From Candidatus Ornithoclostridium faecavium (GTDB lineage Bacteria; Bacillota; Clostridia; Christensenellales; UBA3700): a DNA stretch of 32,042 bases. Below the pieces are notes generated by a model. The model saw nothing but the letters and a program-made list of their open reading frames with translations. It was not told the DNA's origin and made no database searches. A program made the position numbers and the translations under genes. The DNA lies in assembly GCA_018714045.1 (NCBI GenBank), contig DVNX01000030.1, positions 1 to 32,042 of the forward strand, read 5' to 3'. This document shows, one piece after another, positions 7,772 through 17,915 of this stretch (position 1 is its first letter; each line of letters begins with the position of its first letter).

Positions 7772-8965
7772 TCAAACCAGTTTAAAGCCTCTGTCGGTCA
7801 GAGCCTTTCTTATCTGCGCTATATGATCGAAATTCTTTGTCTCGACCTGAATACGCAGGAAACATCCGTTTACGTCGCTGCCCTCGTTGGCTCTCTCGTG
7901 GTGCACTGAAATAACGTTGCCGCCGAGGTCGGCTATTATTGTCGCCACGTCCTTGAGCTGACCCGGCTTGTCGAGAAGTTCTATCATGAGCATAGTATTT
8001 CTGCCCGACATCAACAGTCCTCTCTTGATGACTCTCGAAAGTATCGTAACGTCGATATTACCGCCCGAAAGCAGACAGCAGACCTTTTTGCCCTCTACGG
8101 GGATCTTGTTGAACAGTACCGCAGCGACGGATACCGCGCCCGCACCTTCGGTGACCAGTTTCTGCTGTTCGATAAGGCTTAAAATAGCCGCGGATATTTC
8201 GTCGTCGCTTACGCTGACTATCTCATCGACGTACTTGCTGCAGAACTCGAACGTATTTGCACCGGGTTCCTTTACAGCGATGCCGTCGGCGATCGTAGAA
8301 ACGCTCTCCAGTCTCTCGATCTTGTGATCGTGTACGCTGTTGAGCATGCTGGGAGCGCCGCTCGCCTGTACGCCGTAGACCTTTACGCTGGGCTTGAGGC
8401 ACTTTATCGCATACGCAACGCCGCTTATCAGACCGCCGCCGCCGATAGGCACGACTACCGCGTCCACATTGGGAAGCTGATCGAGTATTTCGAGGCCGAT
8501 AGTACCCTGCCCCGCGATTACGTCTATATCGTCGAACGGATGGATGAACGTATAGCCGCACTCTTCTTTGAGCTGGAGCGCCTTGTTGTAAGCGTCGTCG
8601 TAAACGCCTTTGACGAGGCATATTTCAGCGCCGAGGCGACGGGTCGCTTCGACCTTGGATATAGGCGCGCCGTCGGGAAGGCATATCAGAGACTTTATGC
8701 CGTTCTTAGTCGCCGCAAGCGCAACGCCCTGAGCGTGGTTGCCTGCAGAGCAAGCGATAACGCCCTTTTTCTTCTCCTCTTCACTGAGCTGAGATATCTT
8801 GTAATACGCGCCTCTGACCTTAAAAGAACCCGTTACCTGAAGGTTTTCGGCTTTGAGATATACGTCGCATTTCTTACTGAGATTTGGAGCGTATATCATA
8901 TCCGTAGGACGGATAGCCTCTTTCAGTACGAACGCCGCGTGATAGATTTTGTCTAACGTTAACAT
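7772..8965 (-). CDS. ilvA: Threonine ammonia-lyase (threonine dehydratase) with C-terminal ACT domain
   Basis: Converts threonine to 2-oxobutanoate and ammonia, the committed step to isoleucine. The 397-aa protein has a fold-type II PLP domain with Lys49 in TGSFKVRGA, the SAGNHAQG segment (73-80) and the phosphate-binding GGGGLISG (175-182). A single ACT domain (about 325-397) likely senses an amino acid. This compact form differs from the ~500-aa E. coli enzyme with two ACT-like domains, and by sequence alone it could be a catabolic TdcB-like enzyme. Its place with ilvBCD points to biosynthesis. It starts 11 nt after ilvD. Confidence 0.94.
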   Translation of the reverse strand: MLTLDKIYHAAFVLKEAIRPTDMIYAPNLSKKCDVYLKAENLQVTGSFKVRGAYYKISQLSEEEKKKGVIACSAGNHAQGVALAATKNGIKSLICLPDGAPISKVEATRRLGAEICLVKGVYDDAYNKALQLKEECGYTFIHPFDDIDVIAGQGTIGLEILDQLPNVDAVVVPIGGGGLISGVAYAIKCLKPSVKVYGVQASGAPSMLNSVHDHKIERLESVSTIADGIAVKEPGANTFEFCSKYVDEIVSVSDDEISAAILSLIEQQKLVTEGAGAVSVAAVLFNKIPVEGKKVCCLLSGGNIDVTILSRVIKRGLLMSGRNTMLMIELLDKPGQLKDVATIIADLGGNVISVHHERANEGSDVNGCFLRIQVETKNFDHIAQIRKALTDRGFKLV

Positions 8966-8976
8966 ATTATTACCTC

Positions 8977-10641
8977 TTATTTGAGCACCGCGCCCTTGTC
9001 AGAGCTGGTGACGAGCCTTGAATAACGGCTCAGCCAACCTGTCTTGAACTTAGGCTCCGGCATGACCTGAGTCTTTCTTCTTTCATTGAATTCTTCGTCC
9101 GACACGGCTGCGCTTATCTTGTGAGCGGGGATATCTATTGTCAGCATATCGCCGTCTTTCAAGAGACCTATTTCGCCCCCGTCCGCCGCTTCGGGGCAAA
9201 CGTGACCGATAGAAGCGCCTCTGGAAGCGCCGCTGAATCTGCCGTCGGTGATGAGCGCGACGCATTTATCCAGTTTCATACCTGCAAGCGCGCTGGTAGG
9301 ATTGAGCATTTCTCTCATACCTGGGCCGCCCTTGGGTCCTTCGTATCTGATGACGACGACGTCGCCTTCTTTTATCTTCTTGCCGTAGATTGCCTCTATA
9401 GCCTGTTCTTCGCTGTCGAACACTCTCGCGGGACCTGTATGAACAAGCATTTCGGGAGCGACCGCGCTGCGCTTTACGACGCATCCGTTCTTAGCGATAT
9501 TGCCCCAGAGGATAGCGAGACCGCCCGTAGAAGAATACGGGTTGTCGAGGCTTCTTATCACGTTGTAATCGAGGACTTTTACGTTACTGATATTTTCCGC
9601 AACCGTCTTGCCCGTGACAGTCATGGCTTCGCCGTGAATAAATCCGCCCTTATTCAGCTCACTGAGCACAGCCTGAACGCCGCCCGCTGCGTAGAGATCC
9701 TGCATATGAGTGGGACCTGCGGGAGCAAGGTGGCACAGATTGGGAACTTTATCGCTGAATTCGTTGAAGATATTGAGGTCGAGTTCAACGCCCGCCTCGT
9801 TAGCGATAGCGAGAAGGTGCAGAACGCTGTTGGAAGAACAACCCAGCGCCATATCGCACGCAAGCGCGTTCTGTATCGAAGTCATATTTATGATATCGCG
9901 CGCTTTGATACCCTTCTCTATCATGTTCATTATCGCCATGCCCGCGTGCTTTGCAAGGACGGTACGCTCGCTCATAACGGCAGGAATGGTTCCGTTGCCG
10001 GGAAGCGCTATGCCGATCGCTTCGCAAAGGCAGTTCATGCTGTTAGCCGTATACATGCCGCTGCACGAACCGCAGGTCGGACAGACTTTCTTTTCGAATT
10101 CGGTAAGTCCGTCATCGTCGATGATGCCCGCCTTGTAAGCTCCGACGGCTTCGAACATCTTGGAAAGCGAAACTTCGCATTTATCTACGACGCCCGCCAT
10201 CATGGGACCGCCGCTGACGACGACTGCGGGAATATTCATTCTTACCGCCGCCATGACCATACCCGGAACGATCTTATCGCAATTGGGTACGAGTACTACG
10301 CCGTCGAGGCAATGCGCGTTGACCATGGTCTCCACGCTGTCCGCGATGAGCTCTCTCGAAGCAAGGGAATAATTCATACCGACGTGACCCATAGCTATGC
10401 CGTCGCAAACGCCGATAGAAGGTATCATTATCGGGGTTCCGCCCGCCATTCTCACGCCTGCTTTTACCGCTTCTGTCAGCTTATCGAGATGAATGTGTCC
10501 GGGCACGATATCGCTGTGCGCGGATACCACGCCGACGAGAGGTCTTTCAAGCTCTTCCTTCGAGAATCCGCACGCATATAAAAGTGATCTTTGAGGAGCG
10601 GTATTAGCGCCGCTCGTCAGATATTTACTGCGAAGTTCCAT
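8977..10641 (-). CDS. ilvD: Dihydroxy-acid dehydratase
   Basis: Dehydrates 2,3-dihydroxy-isovalerate and 2,3-dihydroxy-3-methylvalerate to the keto acids of valine and isoleucine. The 554-aa protein has cluster-binding Cys121 (NCDKIVPG) and Cys193 ([10 protein letters not shown]). At residues 46-50 it reads VPGHI rather than the PCN of plant-type enzymes, as in E. coli IlvD, whose cluster is an oxygen-labile [4Fe-4S]. This suggests an anaerobic lifestyle (inference). GGAG is present about 8 nt before the ATG. It is the third gene of the operon; a hairpin lies between it and ilvC. Confidence 0.97.
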   Translation of the reverse strand: MELRSKYLTSGANTAPQRSLLYACGFSKEELERPLVGVVSAHSDIVPGHIHLDKLTEAVKAGVRMAGGTPIMIPSIGVCDGIAMGHVGMNYSLASRELIADSVETMVNAHCLDGVVLVPNCDKIVPGMVMAAVRMNIPAVVVSGGPMMAGVVDKCEVSLSKMFEAVGAYKAGIIDDDGLTEFEKKVCPTCGSCSGMYTANSMNCLCEAIGIALPGNGTIPAVMSERTVLAKHAGMAIMNMIEKGIKARDIINMTSIQNALACDMALGCSSNSVLHLLAIANEAGVELDLNIFNEFSDKVPNLCHLAPAGPTHMQDLYAAGGVQAVLSELNKGGFIHGEAMTVTGKTVAENISNVKVLDYNVIRSLDNPYSSTGGLAILWGNIAKNGCVVKRSAVAPEMLVHTGPARVFDSEEQAIEAIYGKKIKEGDVVVIRYEGPKGGPGMREMLNPTSALAGMKLDKCVALITDGRFSGASRGASIGHVCPEAADGGEIGLLKDGDMLTIDIPAHKISAAVSDEEFNERRKTQVMPEPKFKTGWLSRYSRLVTSSDKGAVLK

Positions 10642-10657
10642 ATTTGTCTCCTTAAAC

Positions 10658-10687
10658 TAAGTCGCCTTGCGTAGGCAAAGCGACTTA
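10658..10687 (-). other. Intra-operon hairpin between ilvC and ilvD
   Basis: The 71-nt gap contains an inverted repeat, TAAGTCGC with GCGACTTA, with an inner TGC/GCA pairing and a small loop. No T run follows, so it is more likely an mRNA processing or stability element than a full terminator. Confidence 0.5.
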
Positions 10688-10712
10688 AACCGTATTTGAA
10701 TTTTATGTCGTT

Positions 10713-11759
<1,047 letters not shown>

Positions 11760-11773
11760 TTATTTGTTTTCGC

Positions 11774-13432
11774 TTACATGACGATGTCGTCGATCGATCC
11801 GCCGGGCGGTATCATCGGGAGCACCTTTTCGTCGCGGTCTATGACTGCGTCGATAACGCACGGTCTGCCGCTTGCCAGCGCTTTTTTGAGCGCTTCGTCG
11901 AGTTCTTCGAGGGTCGTAGCTCTGAAACCGAGCGCGCCGAACGCCTCTGCGAGTTTGACGTAATCCGTCTTTCTGTCAAGGGTCGTGCAGGAATATCTCT
12001 TGCCGTAGAATTGGGTCTGCCACTGTCTGACCATACCCAGAACGTGGTTATTGACCACGACGGTGACTATCGGCAGATTGTAGGTAACGGCAGTGCACAG
12101 TTCGTTCATATTCATATGGAAAGAACCGTCGCCCGTTATCATAACTACCTTACGGTCGGGTTTAGCCACCTGCGCGCCTATCGAAGCGCCGTAACCGAAG
12201 CCCATCGTGCCCAGTCCGCCCGAGGTCACGAAATGACGGGGCTTAGTGCGTCTTGCGTACTGCGCCGCCCACATCTGGTGCTGACCGACGTCAGTCGTGA
12301 CGATATCGTCGTCTGTAATGTTGTCCGCTACGCAACCGATGATCTGGTGCGGACGGAGAACGCCGGGGATATCCTTGGGCTTATAGTCTGTGCTTCTCCA
12401 CTTCTCTATCTGAGCCATCCATTCTTTATGGTTTGTCTCCTTGATAAGCGGAAGAAGCTTGTTGATAACGTCCTTTACGTCTCCGACAACGCTCATGTTG
12501 CACGGGATATTCTTGTTTATTTCAGCTGCGTCTATATCGATATGGATAATAGCCGCCTTTGTCGCGAATCTGTTTTTATCGGTCGCCACGCGGTCGGAAA
12601 AACGGGTGCCGATCGCGATAAGTACGTCGCTGTCCGCGCACATTCTGCCCGCGCTCATGCTGCCGTGCATGCCGACGAGACCCAGGTTCAGCGGATCCTT
12701 GCAATCCAGCACGCCCGCCGCCATAAGGGTGTGGCAACCGGGTATCTCCGCCTTGTGCATAAGAGCGGTAAGCTCGTCCTGCGCGCCGCTGGTCTGAACG
12801 CCGCCGCCGAAAAGTATAGCGGGTTTTTTAGCGTTGTTGATAAGCTCTGCGACCTTTGCTATCTCCTCGTCCTTGACTACGGGAACGGGATCAGCCTCTA
12901 CGGGAGCCTTTTTCTCGTATTCGCATTCCGCGCTGGTGACGTCTTTCGTGATATCGACGAGGACGGGACCCGGACGGCCGCTTTTAGCTATCTTGAAAGC
13001 GAGACGGATCGTATCCGCGAGATCTTCGACTTTGCGGACTACGAAATTATGCTTGGTTATCGGCATCGTAATGCCTGCGATATATACTTCCTGGAAGCTG
13101 TCGAGACCGATAAGGTTATTGGAGACGTTGCCCGTGATCGCTACGACGGGAACGCTGTCCATAAACGCGGTCGCGATACCGGTGATGAGATTGGTCGCGC
13201 CGGGACCGGAGGTAGCCAGCACAACGCCGGTCTTGCCGGTAACGCGCGCATAACCGTCAGCCGCGTGTGCCGCGCCCTGCTCGTGCGCCGTGATGATGTG
13301 CCTTATCCTGTCCTGATTCTTGTACAGAGCGTCGTAAATGTTGAGCACCGCACCGCCCGGATAACCGAAGATGGTGTCCACGCCCTGTTCGAGAAGAGCT
13401 TCTACCAAAATTTGAGAACCGTTCAACTTCAT
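11774..13432 (-). CDS. ilvB: Acetolactate synthase, catalytic (large) subunit
   Basis: Condenses pyruvate with pyruvate or 2-oxobutanoate, the first common step to valine and isoleucine. The 552-aa ThDP enzyme has GYPGGAVLNIYD (23-34), the ThDP-activating Glu51 in AHEQGA, SGPGATNLITG, and the cofactor motif starting GDGSFHMNMNEL and ending VVNN. The FAD-binding middle domain is present. It is the first gene of the operon. The regulatory small subunit (ilvN/ilvH) that usually follows is not in the operon or anywhere in the window, so it is either elsewhere or absent. A catabolic AlsS is less likely given ilvC, ilvD and ilvA downstream. Confidence 0.95.
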   Translation of the reverse strand: MKLNGSQILVEALLEQGVDTIFGYPGGAVLNIYDALYKNQDRIRHIITAHEQGAAHAADGYARVTGKTGVVLATSGPGATNLITGIATAFMDSVPVVAITGNVSNNLIGLDSFQEVYIAGITMPITKHNFVVRKVEDLADTIRLAFKIAKSGRPGPVLVDITKDVTSAECEYEKKAPVEADPVPVVKDEEIAKVAELINNAKKPAILFGGGVQTSGAQDELTALMHKAEIPGCHTLMAAGVLDCKDPLNLGLVGMHGSMSAGRMCADSDVLIAIGTRFSDRVATDKNRFATKAAIIHIDIDAAEINKNIPCNMSVVGDVKDVINKLLPLIKETNHKEWMAQIEKWRSTDYKPKDIPGVLRPHQIIGCVADNITDDDIVTTDVGQHQMWAAQYARRTKPRHFVTSGGLGTMGFGYGASIGAQVAKPDRKVVMITGDGSFHMNMNELCTAVTYNLPIVTVVVNNHVLGMVRQWQTQFYGKRYSCTTLDRKTDYVKLAEAFGALGFRATTLEELDEALKKALASGRPCVIDAVIDRDEKVLPMIPPGGSIDDIVM

Positions 13433-13546
13433 AAACCCTCGCCTTTGCTCCCCGCGTCGTCATAAATATACACGCTTACGCGCCGCTCCGCGCACGGGGA
13501 TAATCAGATTATTTAATATATTAATATAAAAGCCTGTCAAAGTCAA
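13433..13546 (-). promoter_or_regulatory. ilv operon promoter and leader
   Basis: TTGACT (13546-13541), a 17-nt spacer and TAATAT (13523-13518) form the likely promoter; a second TTGACA overlaps just downstream. The leader of about 80 nt contains a stem CCCCGTG with CGCGGGG (13499-13493 with 13455-13449), ending close to the SD region. I see no T-box motif and no leader peptide rich in Ile, Val or Leu codons. Confidence 0.55.
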
Positions 13547-13865
13547 GTGTATTCCGATTTTTTTTAACTCGCGGCGCTATGTTGCAGACGTTTTCACGCG
13601 TGCCCCGCGCCCGGGATAACTTTAAATTAATTTTATGCAAAAATATTAGATCAAAATGAATAATTATAAATATATGCGTATATATGCAGATAAAAACAAT
13701 CCTTATTTGCGCCTCGGCGCACTGCCGAAAACGGCGAACGCATCGTAAAGACAATGCCTTTATTTTCCTTTTCCCTTGATTTCCGACCTCGGATATCCTT
13801 ATCGTCAACCGACGTGATTTTTCTTTTTCCTCCCGCGTTTTTCGCATACAGAAATTAAAACGGCA
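13547..13865. other. Intergenic stretch, nothing recognised
   Basis: About 320 nt, AT-rich around 13620-13690, between the icd terminator and the ilv promoter. A 108-codon minus-strand frame crosses it and the ilv promoter but has no SD and a low-complexity basic composition. No repeat or RNA family is recognised. Confidence 0.5.
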
Positions 13866-13894
13866 ACAAAAAAAGCGGAGAAAACCTCCGCTTT
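13866..13894 (-). terminator. Rho-independent terminator of icd
   Basis: On the minus strand AAAGCGGAG pairs perfectly with CTCCGCTTT across a 5-nt loop (13894-13872). Further T follow (TTTTGTTG), about 30 nt beyond the icd stop. Confidence 0.85.
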
Positions 13895-13921
13895 GCGTTT
13901 TATTGAATTAGTTATGTGTCG

Positions 13922-15124
13922 TCAACCCAGTTTTTCCGCTATCTTCTTCAGAAAATCTTCGGTCTGCATCGTCACGGGCTCTTTTTCTCCCTTGTACAGA
14001 GCCGCAAGGTCTCCCGTCATATAGCCGTCCTCGATAGTTCCGATAGTAGCCTTTTCGAGTTTAGCGGCGAATTCCGCAAGCTCTTTATTGCCGTCCATCT
14101 GCGCGCGTTTTGCGAGAGCGCCGCTCCACGCGAATATAGTAGCCACGGGGTTGGTAGAAGTCGGCTTTCCGTCGCGGTATTTGTAATAGTGACGGGTAAC
14201 GGTACCGTGAGCCGCTTCGTATTCGTAATTGCCGTCGGGCGAAACGAGTACCGAGGTCATCATCGCGAGAGAGCCGAAAGCAGTCGCGACCATATCGCTC
14301 ATTACGTCGCCGTCGTAGTTCTTGCACGCCCATATCATGCCGCCGTTACTGCGGACTACTCTCGCTACCGCGTCGTCGATAAGGGTGTAGAAATAGGTTA
14401 TGCCCGCCTCTTCGAACTTTTGCTTGTATTCCTTGTCATATATCTGCTGGAAGATATCCTTGAACCTGTGGTCGTAGGTCTTTGATATCGTGTCCTTGGT
14501 CGAAAACCAAAGATCCTGCTTAGTGTCCAGCGCGTAGTTGAAACAGCTTCTCGCAAAGCTGGTGATGCTGTTGTCCGTGTTATGCATGCCCAGTACTACG
14601 CCGCCTGTTTTTGAGAAATCGAAAATCTCTATTATCCTTTCGTTATCAGAGCCGTTGACGACGAGTTTCGCGCTCTCGCCCTTCTTGACGTAAGCCTCGA
14701 CGTCCTTGTATACGTCGCCGTATGCGTGTCTCGCGATAGTTATCGGCGCAGTCCATGTCGGAATGTAAGGATTGATACCCTTTACAAGTATCGGCGCGCG
14801 GAAAACGGTGCCGTCGAGAATCGCTCTTATAGTACCGTTGGGGCTCTTCCACATCTGCGAAAGGTTGTATTCGACGACTCTCTGCGCGTTGGGGGTGATG
14901 GTAGCGCACTTTACGCCCACGCCGTAAGTCTTTATCGCGTTAGCCGCGTCGTGCGTGACCTTGTCGCCCGTACGTTCGCGGTTCTCGAGACCGAGGTCGT
15001 AATATTCTGTACGCAGATTAACGTACGGCTTTATAAGGATATCCTTTATCCAGCCCCAGATTATCCTGGTCATTTCGTCGCCGTCCATTTCGACGATCGG
15101 CGTAGTCATTTTGATTTTATCCAT
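13922..15124 (-). CDS. icd: NADP-dependent isocitrate dehydrogenase (eukaryote-like, type II)
   Basis: Oxidatively decarboxylates isocitrate to 2-oxoglutarate, supplying NADPH and the glutamate precursor. The 400-aa protein resembles the dimeric eukaryote-like class: N-terminal PIVEMDGDEMTRIIW, ATITPN, LDGTVFRAPI, NYDGDVMSD with metal-binding Asp, and EAAHGTVTRHY followed by TSTNPVATIFAWS. GGGAG lies 7 nt before ATG 15124. It follows ddl by 47 nt but has a good promoter of its own inside the ddl 3' end and its own terminator, so it is probably an independent unit. Confidence 0.95.
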   Translation of the reverse strand: MDKIKMTTPIVEMDGDEMTRIIWGWIKDILIKPYVNLRTEYYDLGLENRERTGDKVTHDAANAIKTYGVGVKCATITPNAQRVVEYNLSQMWKSPNGTIRAILDGTVFRAPILVKGINPYIPTWTAPITIARHAYGDVYKDVEAYVKKGESAKLVVNGSDNERIIEIFDFSKTGGVVLGMHNTDNSITSFARSCFNYALDTKQDLWFSTKDTISKTYDHRFKDIFQQIYDKEYKQKFEEAGITYFYTLIDDAVARVVRSNGGMIWACKNYDGDVMSDMVATAFGSLAMMTSVLVSPDGNYEYEAAHGTVTRHYYKYRDGKPTSTNPVATIFAWSGALAKRAQMDGNKELAEFAAKLEKATIGTIEDGYMTGDLAALYKGEKEPVTMQTEDFLKKIAEKLG

Positions 15125-15170
15125 TGAGTATCTCCCGCGGCAAAAGCCGTAAAAATTTTCTTTAGAAAAA

Positions 15171-15199
15171 ATTATAATATCTTACCGTGCATTTTGCAA
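15171..15199 (-). promoter_or_regulatory. icd promoter inside the 3' end of ddl
   Basis: TTGCAA (15199-15194), exactly 17 nt, then TATAAT (15176-15171). It overlaps the last codons of ddl and leaves a leader of about 40 nt before icd. Confidence 0.65.
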
Positions 15200-16320
15200 G
15201 CGTTTGCCGAACTTTTGCCGTAAACGTCGAGCACGTTTGACCCGAATCGTGCTGTTTTTCTGTGTTCGGCGCGCAAAAGCGCGTCGTCCACGACGTATTT
15301 CACAACGTCCGCATAGTCCATGCCGTCCGCTTCGAAAAGGTAGGTCGCAAGGCTTCCCGGCACCGTGTTGGCTTCGTTTATATACACTTTGCCGTCCGTA
15401 TTGTCCAAAAGAAAATCTATCCTGACTATCCCCTTCGCGCCCATGCCCTCGTACGCTTTTACCGCCGCAAGTCGCACCTCTTCTCTTACCCTTTCGTCCA
15501 CGTTCGCGGGGTATATCCTGCCTCCTCCCGACAGCTTTCCGCCCGACGAAAGGTATTTTTCTTCGAATGAGAGAAACTGTTGCCAGCTGAGCGGCTGTTC
15601 GAGCTCTGACGGCAATGCCTTTCCGTCCTTTGTCATCACCGCGCAGTTGAGTTCGGTAAAATCGGTCAGCGCCCTTTCGCATATTGCGCGTTCGTCGAAA
15701 GCGAGCGCTACTTTCAAAGCTTCGGAAAGCTCATTCGTATCATTTGCAACCGCTATACCGACCGACGACCCTTGAGAAACGGGTTTAACTATCACGGGAT
15801 AACTTATTTTGTTTTCGACGACGGATATGTCGTCTTTTTCAAACCCGCTTACAACTACGTATTCGGTCACGTTGAGTCCGAGAGAGGAAAACACGACCTT
15901 CGAAAGCGCCTTATCCATGCCTGTTGCGCTCGCCTTTACTTCCGCAGACGTATAAGGCAGCCCTATGACGTCCAGATACCCCTGCAAGCCCCCGTTTTCG
16001 CCGCAGCCGCCGTGAGCGCAGATAAGACAGCAGTCGGGCTTGAAAAGGTTTTTTCTGCCTAAAAGTCCGATCTCGTAAATGCCGTCTTTATCGAGATATA
16101 CGCGTTTTTTACACGTTTTTCCGTCTGTATAAGACTTTATCTCGTCCGCATTATCCACAAAATGAAACGCGCCCTTTTCGAGCATCAGCGGATAAAGGTC
16201 GAAAACGCCTTTAAGCGCTTTCATTGCCTGCACCGCAGTTATCACGGATATGTCTCTTTCGGTAGAATCCCCGCCGTATATCACCGCGAGCGCGATTTTT
16301 TGATTGTTTGATCCTTTCAT
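15172..16320 (-). CDS. ddl: D-alanine--D-alanine ligase
   Basis: ATP-grasp enzyme that makes D-Ala-D-Ala for peptidoglycan. The 382-aa protein has the N-terminal GGDSTERDIS, AHGGCGENGGLQG (a variant of the usual HGxxGEDG), KPVSQGSSVGI in the ATP-grasp lid, and RIDFLLD with INEANTVPG, which carries the Mg2+ ligands. AGGAGG lies about 9 nt before the ATG. It lies 17 nt after the MurF-like ligase gene, whose substrate is the Ddl product. A D-Ala-D-Lac ligase is not excluded by reading alone, but nothing suggests vancomycin resistance. Confidence 0.94.
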   Translation of the reverse strand: MKGSNNQKIALAVIYGGDSTERDISVITAVQAMKALKGVFDLYPLMLEKGAFHFVDNADEIKSYTDGKTCKKRVYLDKDGIYEIGLLGRKNLFKPDCCLICAHGGCGENGGLQGYLDVIGLPYTSAEVKASATGMDKALSKVVFSSLGLNVTEYVVVSGFEKDDISVVENKISYPVIVKPVSQGSSVGIAVANDTNELSEALKVALAFDERAICERALTDFTELNCAVMTKDGKALPSELEQPLSWQQFLSFEEKYLSSGGKLSGGGRIYPANVDERVREEVRLAAVKAYEGMGAKGIVRIDFLLDNTDGKVYINEANTVPGSLATYLFEADGMDYADVVKYVVDDALLRAEHRKTARFGSNVLDVYGKSSANACKMHGKIL

Positions 16321-16337
16321 TTTTCACCCCTCCTCGA

Positions 16338-17915
16338 TCAATAGTTGTCGGGCAGATCGTTTTCGATAAGAAGAACGTCTCCTTTACGCATTATTTCCGC
16401 AAACAGTTGCTGAGCTTCGGCTAAATTTCGTTTGACGAATATACTGCCGTCCGCCATTCCCGCCAACAGCGCACCCTCTCTCATATCGTCCGCGTTTATG
16501 CCGATAAGCACGGCTATATCCGCAACGAAAGCTATTTCTCTGCCCAGAGCGAAATTCGCGTCTCTCTCCGCTTTTCCCATTTCGACCAACCCCTGACAGG
16601 CTACTATCTTGCGCCCCTTGAACGCCGCAAGAGTACGCAGAGCCGCCCGCGCGCCCTCTTCGTTGCTGTTGTAACCGTCGTCTATTATCGTTATTCCCGC
16701 GCTGTTTTCAACGATCTGAAGTCTGTGCGGAACGGGTCTTAGCTTTCCTGCGGCAGCGGCTATTTGTTCGGGCGACACCCCCATTCCGTACGCGACGGCG
16801 GCGGCAAGAGTTATATTGCTTACGTTGTGTGCTCCCAGCAGAGGGGTCTTGCATCTGACCTCTTCGCCGCCCGAAAAACAAAGCGTGAATTCGCTGCCTT
16901 CGCCGCTTACGCTCATCTCTTTCGCATAGCACTCCCCTCCGAAACCCGTGCGGTACTTTTCGCCCTCCGCGTCTCTGTACATGAGCTTGCAGTAATCGTT
17001 ATCCGTATTGAAATAACTCTTCCCTCCCGCTTTCGCAACGTATGACGGCAATTCCGCTTTAGTATCGATAACGTTCTGAATGGAGCCGAAGGTTGCAAGG
17101 TGCTGGGCGGCTATGCCCGTTACGACCGCGACTACGGGCTTCACGATATCGCAAAGTCGGCTTATATCCCCCTTTCTTTTCGCGCCCATTTCGGCTACGA
17201 AGATCTGCGTATCCGCGGGCATTCTGTTTACCGCGATACATATCCCCATCGGGGTATTGTAACTTTCGGGGGTGGCGTAGACCTTATACTTTTCAGAAAG
17301 AAAAGTCGCTAAGATATTTTTTACGCCCGTTTTGCCGTAGCTTCCCGTGACGCCTATTCTGACCAAGTCCGTTTTTGCGTCCAGCGCCTTTTCGCAACCT
17401 TCGGTATATATTCGGGCTACGGCTTGTTCGACAGGATATACCGCCGCCGCCGAAAGCGCGAATACTAACGGCGACAGCAGATAACAGAGCGGCAGAAAAG
17501 CAAAAGCAAGGCTCACTCCGCCCGTATTCAAAGTCCTTCCCGCGGCTACGAGAGCGACAGAAAACGCAACGCTTATCAGCGTATGCGCCGCAATGAACCG
17601 CAGACATCTTTTAGTGATTTTAAGAGGCGTCCTCGCCTCTTTTTTCCTGTGTCCGAAATAATAACTTACCGCGCCGAGAACGCAGAAAAGCATATAAAAC
17701 CAGCCGCCGTAAACATAACCTCTGACCGCGCTTATCATATACACGAAATAACATAAAGCGACGTGAAGCGCGCCGAAACAGACCTCGGAAAGCGCCTGTT
17801 TTTTAAGACTTTTCGAACCGCTCAGCCTGTATCCGTTGAGTTGGTAAAAGTTAAGAGTTCTGAGAGCGACTACAGTCATCAGAACGCCGTTCAGAACCGC
17901 CGCGACCCACTCCAT
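16338..17915 (-). CDS. murF: MurF-like Mur ligase fused to an N-terminal membrane domain
   Basis: Expected to add D-Ala-D-Ala to the UDP-MurNAc-tripeptide. The 525-aa protein starts with about 165 residues holding roughly five hydrophobic helices, in place of the soluble UMP-binding domain of classical MurF. The Mur ligase ATPase domain follows, with P-loop TGSYGKTG (188-195; the residue after KT is Gly rather than the usual Thr), AEMGAKRKGDIS, HNVSNITLAAAVA, then the C-terminal domain with RLQIVENSAGITIIDDGYNSN and GLVEMGK. ATG 17915 is preferred to the TTG two codons upstream because GGAGG lies 6 nt before it. It overlaps the hydrolase gene by 65 nt and is followed by ddl. A Mur ligase acting on a lipid-linked substrate is an alternative. 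Confidence 0.88.
   Translation of the reverse strand: MEWVAAVLNGVLMTVVALRTLNFYQLNGYRLSGSKSLKKQALSEVCFGALHVALCYFVYMISAVRGYVYGGWFYMLFCVLGAVSYYFGHRKKEARTPLKITKRCLRFIAAHTLISVAFSVALVAAGRTLNTGGVSLAFAFLPLCYLLSPLVFALSAAAVYPVEQAVARIYTEGCEKALDAKTDLVRIGVTGSYGKTGVKNILATFLSEKYKVYATPESYNTPMGICIAVNRMPADTQIFVAEMGAKRKGDISRLCDIVKPVVAVVTGIAAQHLATFGSIQNVIDTKAELPSYVAKAGGKSYFNTDNDYCKLMYRDAEGEKYRTGFGGECYAKEMSVSGEGSEFTLCFSGGEEVRCKTPLLGAHNVSNITLAAAVAYGMGVSPEQIAAAAGKLRPVPHRLQIVENSAGITIIDDGYNSNEEGARAALRTLAAFKGRKIVACQGLVEMGKAERDANFALGREIAFVADIAVLIGINADDMREGALLAGMADGSIFVKRNLAEAQQLFAEIMRKGDVLLIENDLPDNY

Noticed and set aside
13257..13463. 68-codon frame overlapping the start of ilvB in another frame, considered as a leader peptide
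   Set aside because: It is Arg-rich rather than Ile/Val/Leu-rich, has no SD, and overlaps conserved ilvB sequence.
13433..13546. T-box riboswitch before ilvB, and likewise before valS (27543-27620)
   Set aside because: The AGGGTGG-ACCGCG core and specifier-type stem are absent from both leaders, which are also too short.
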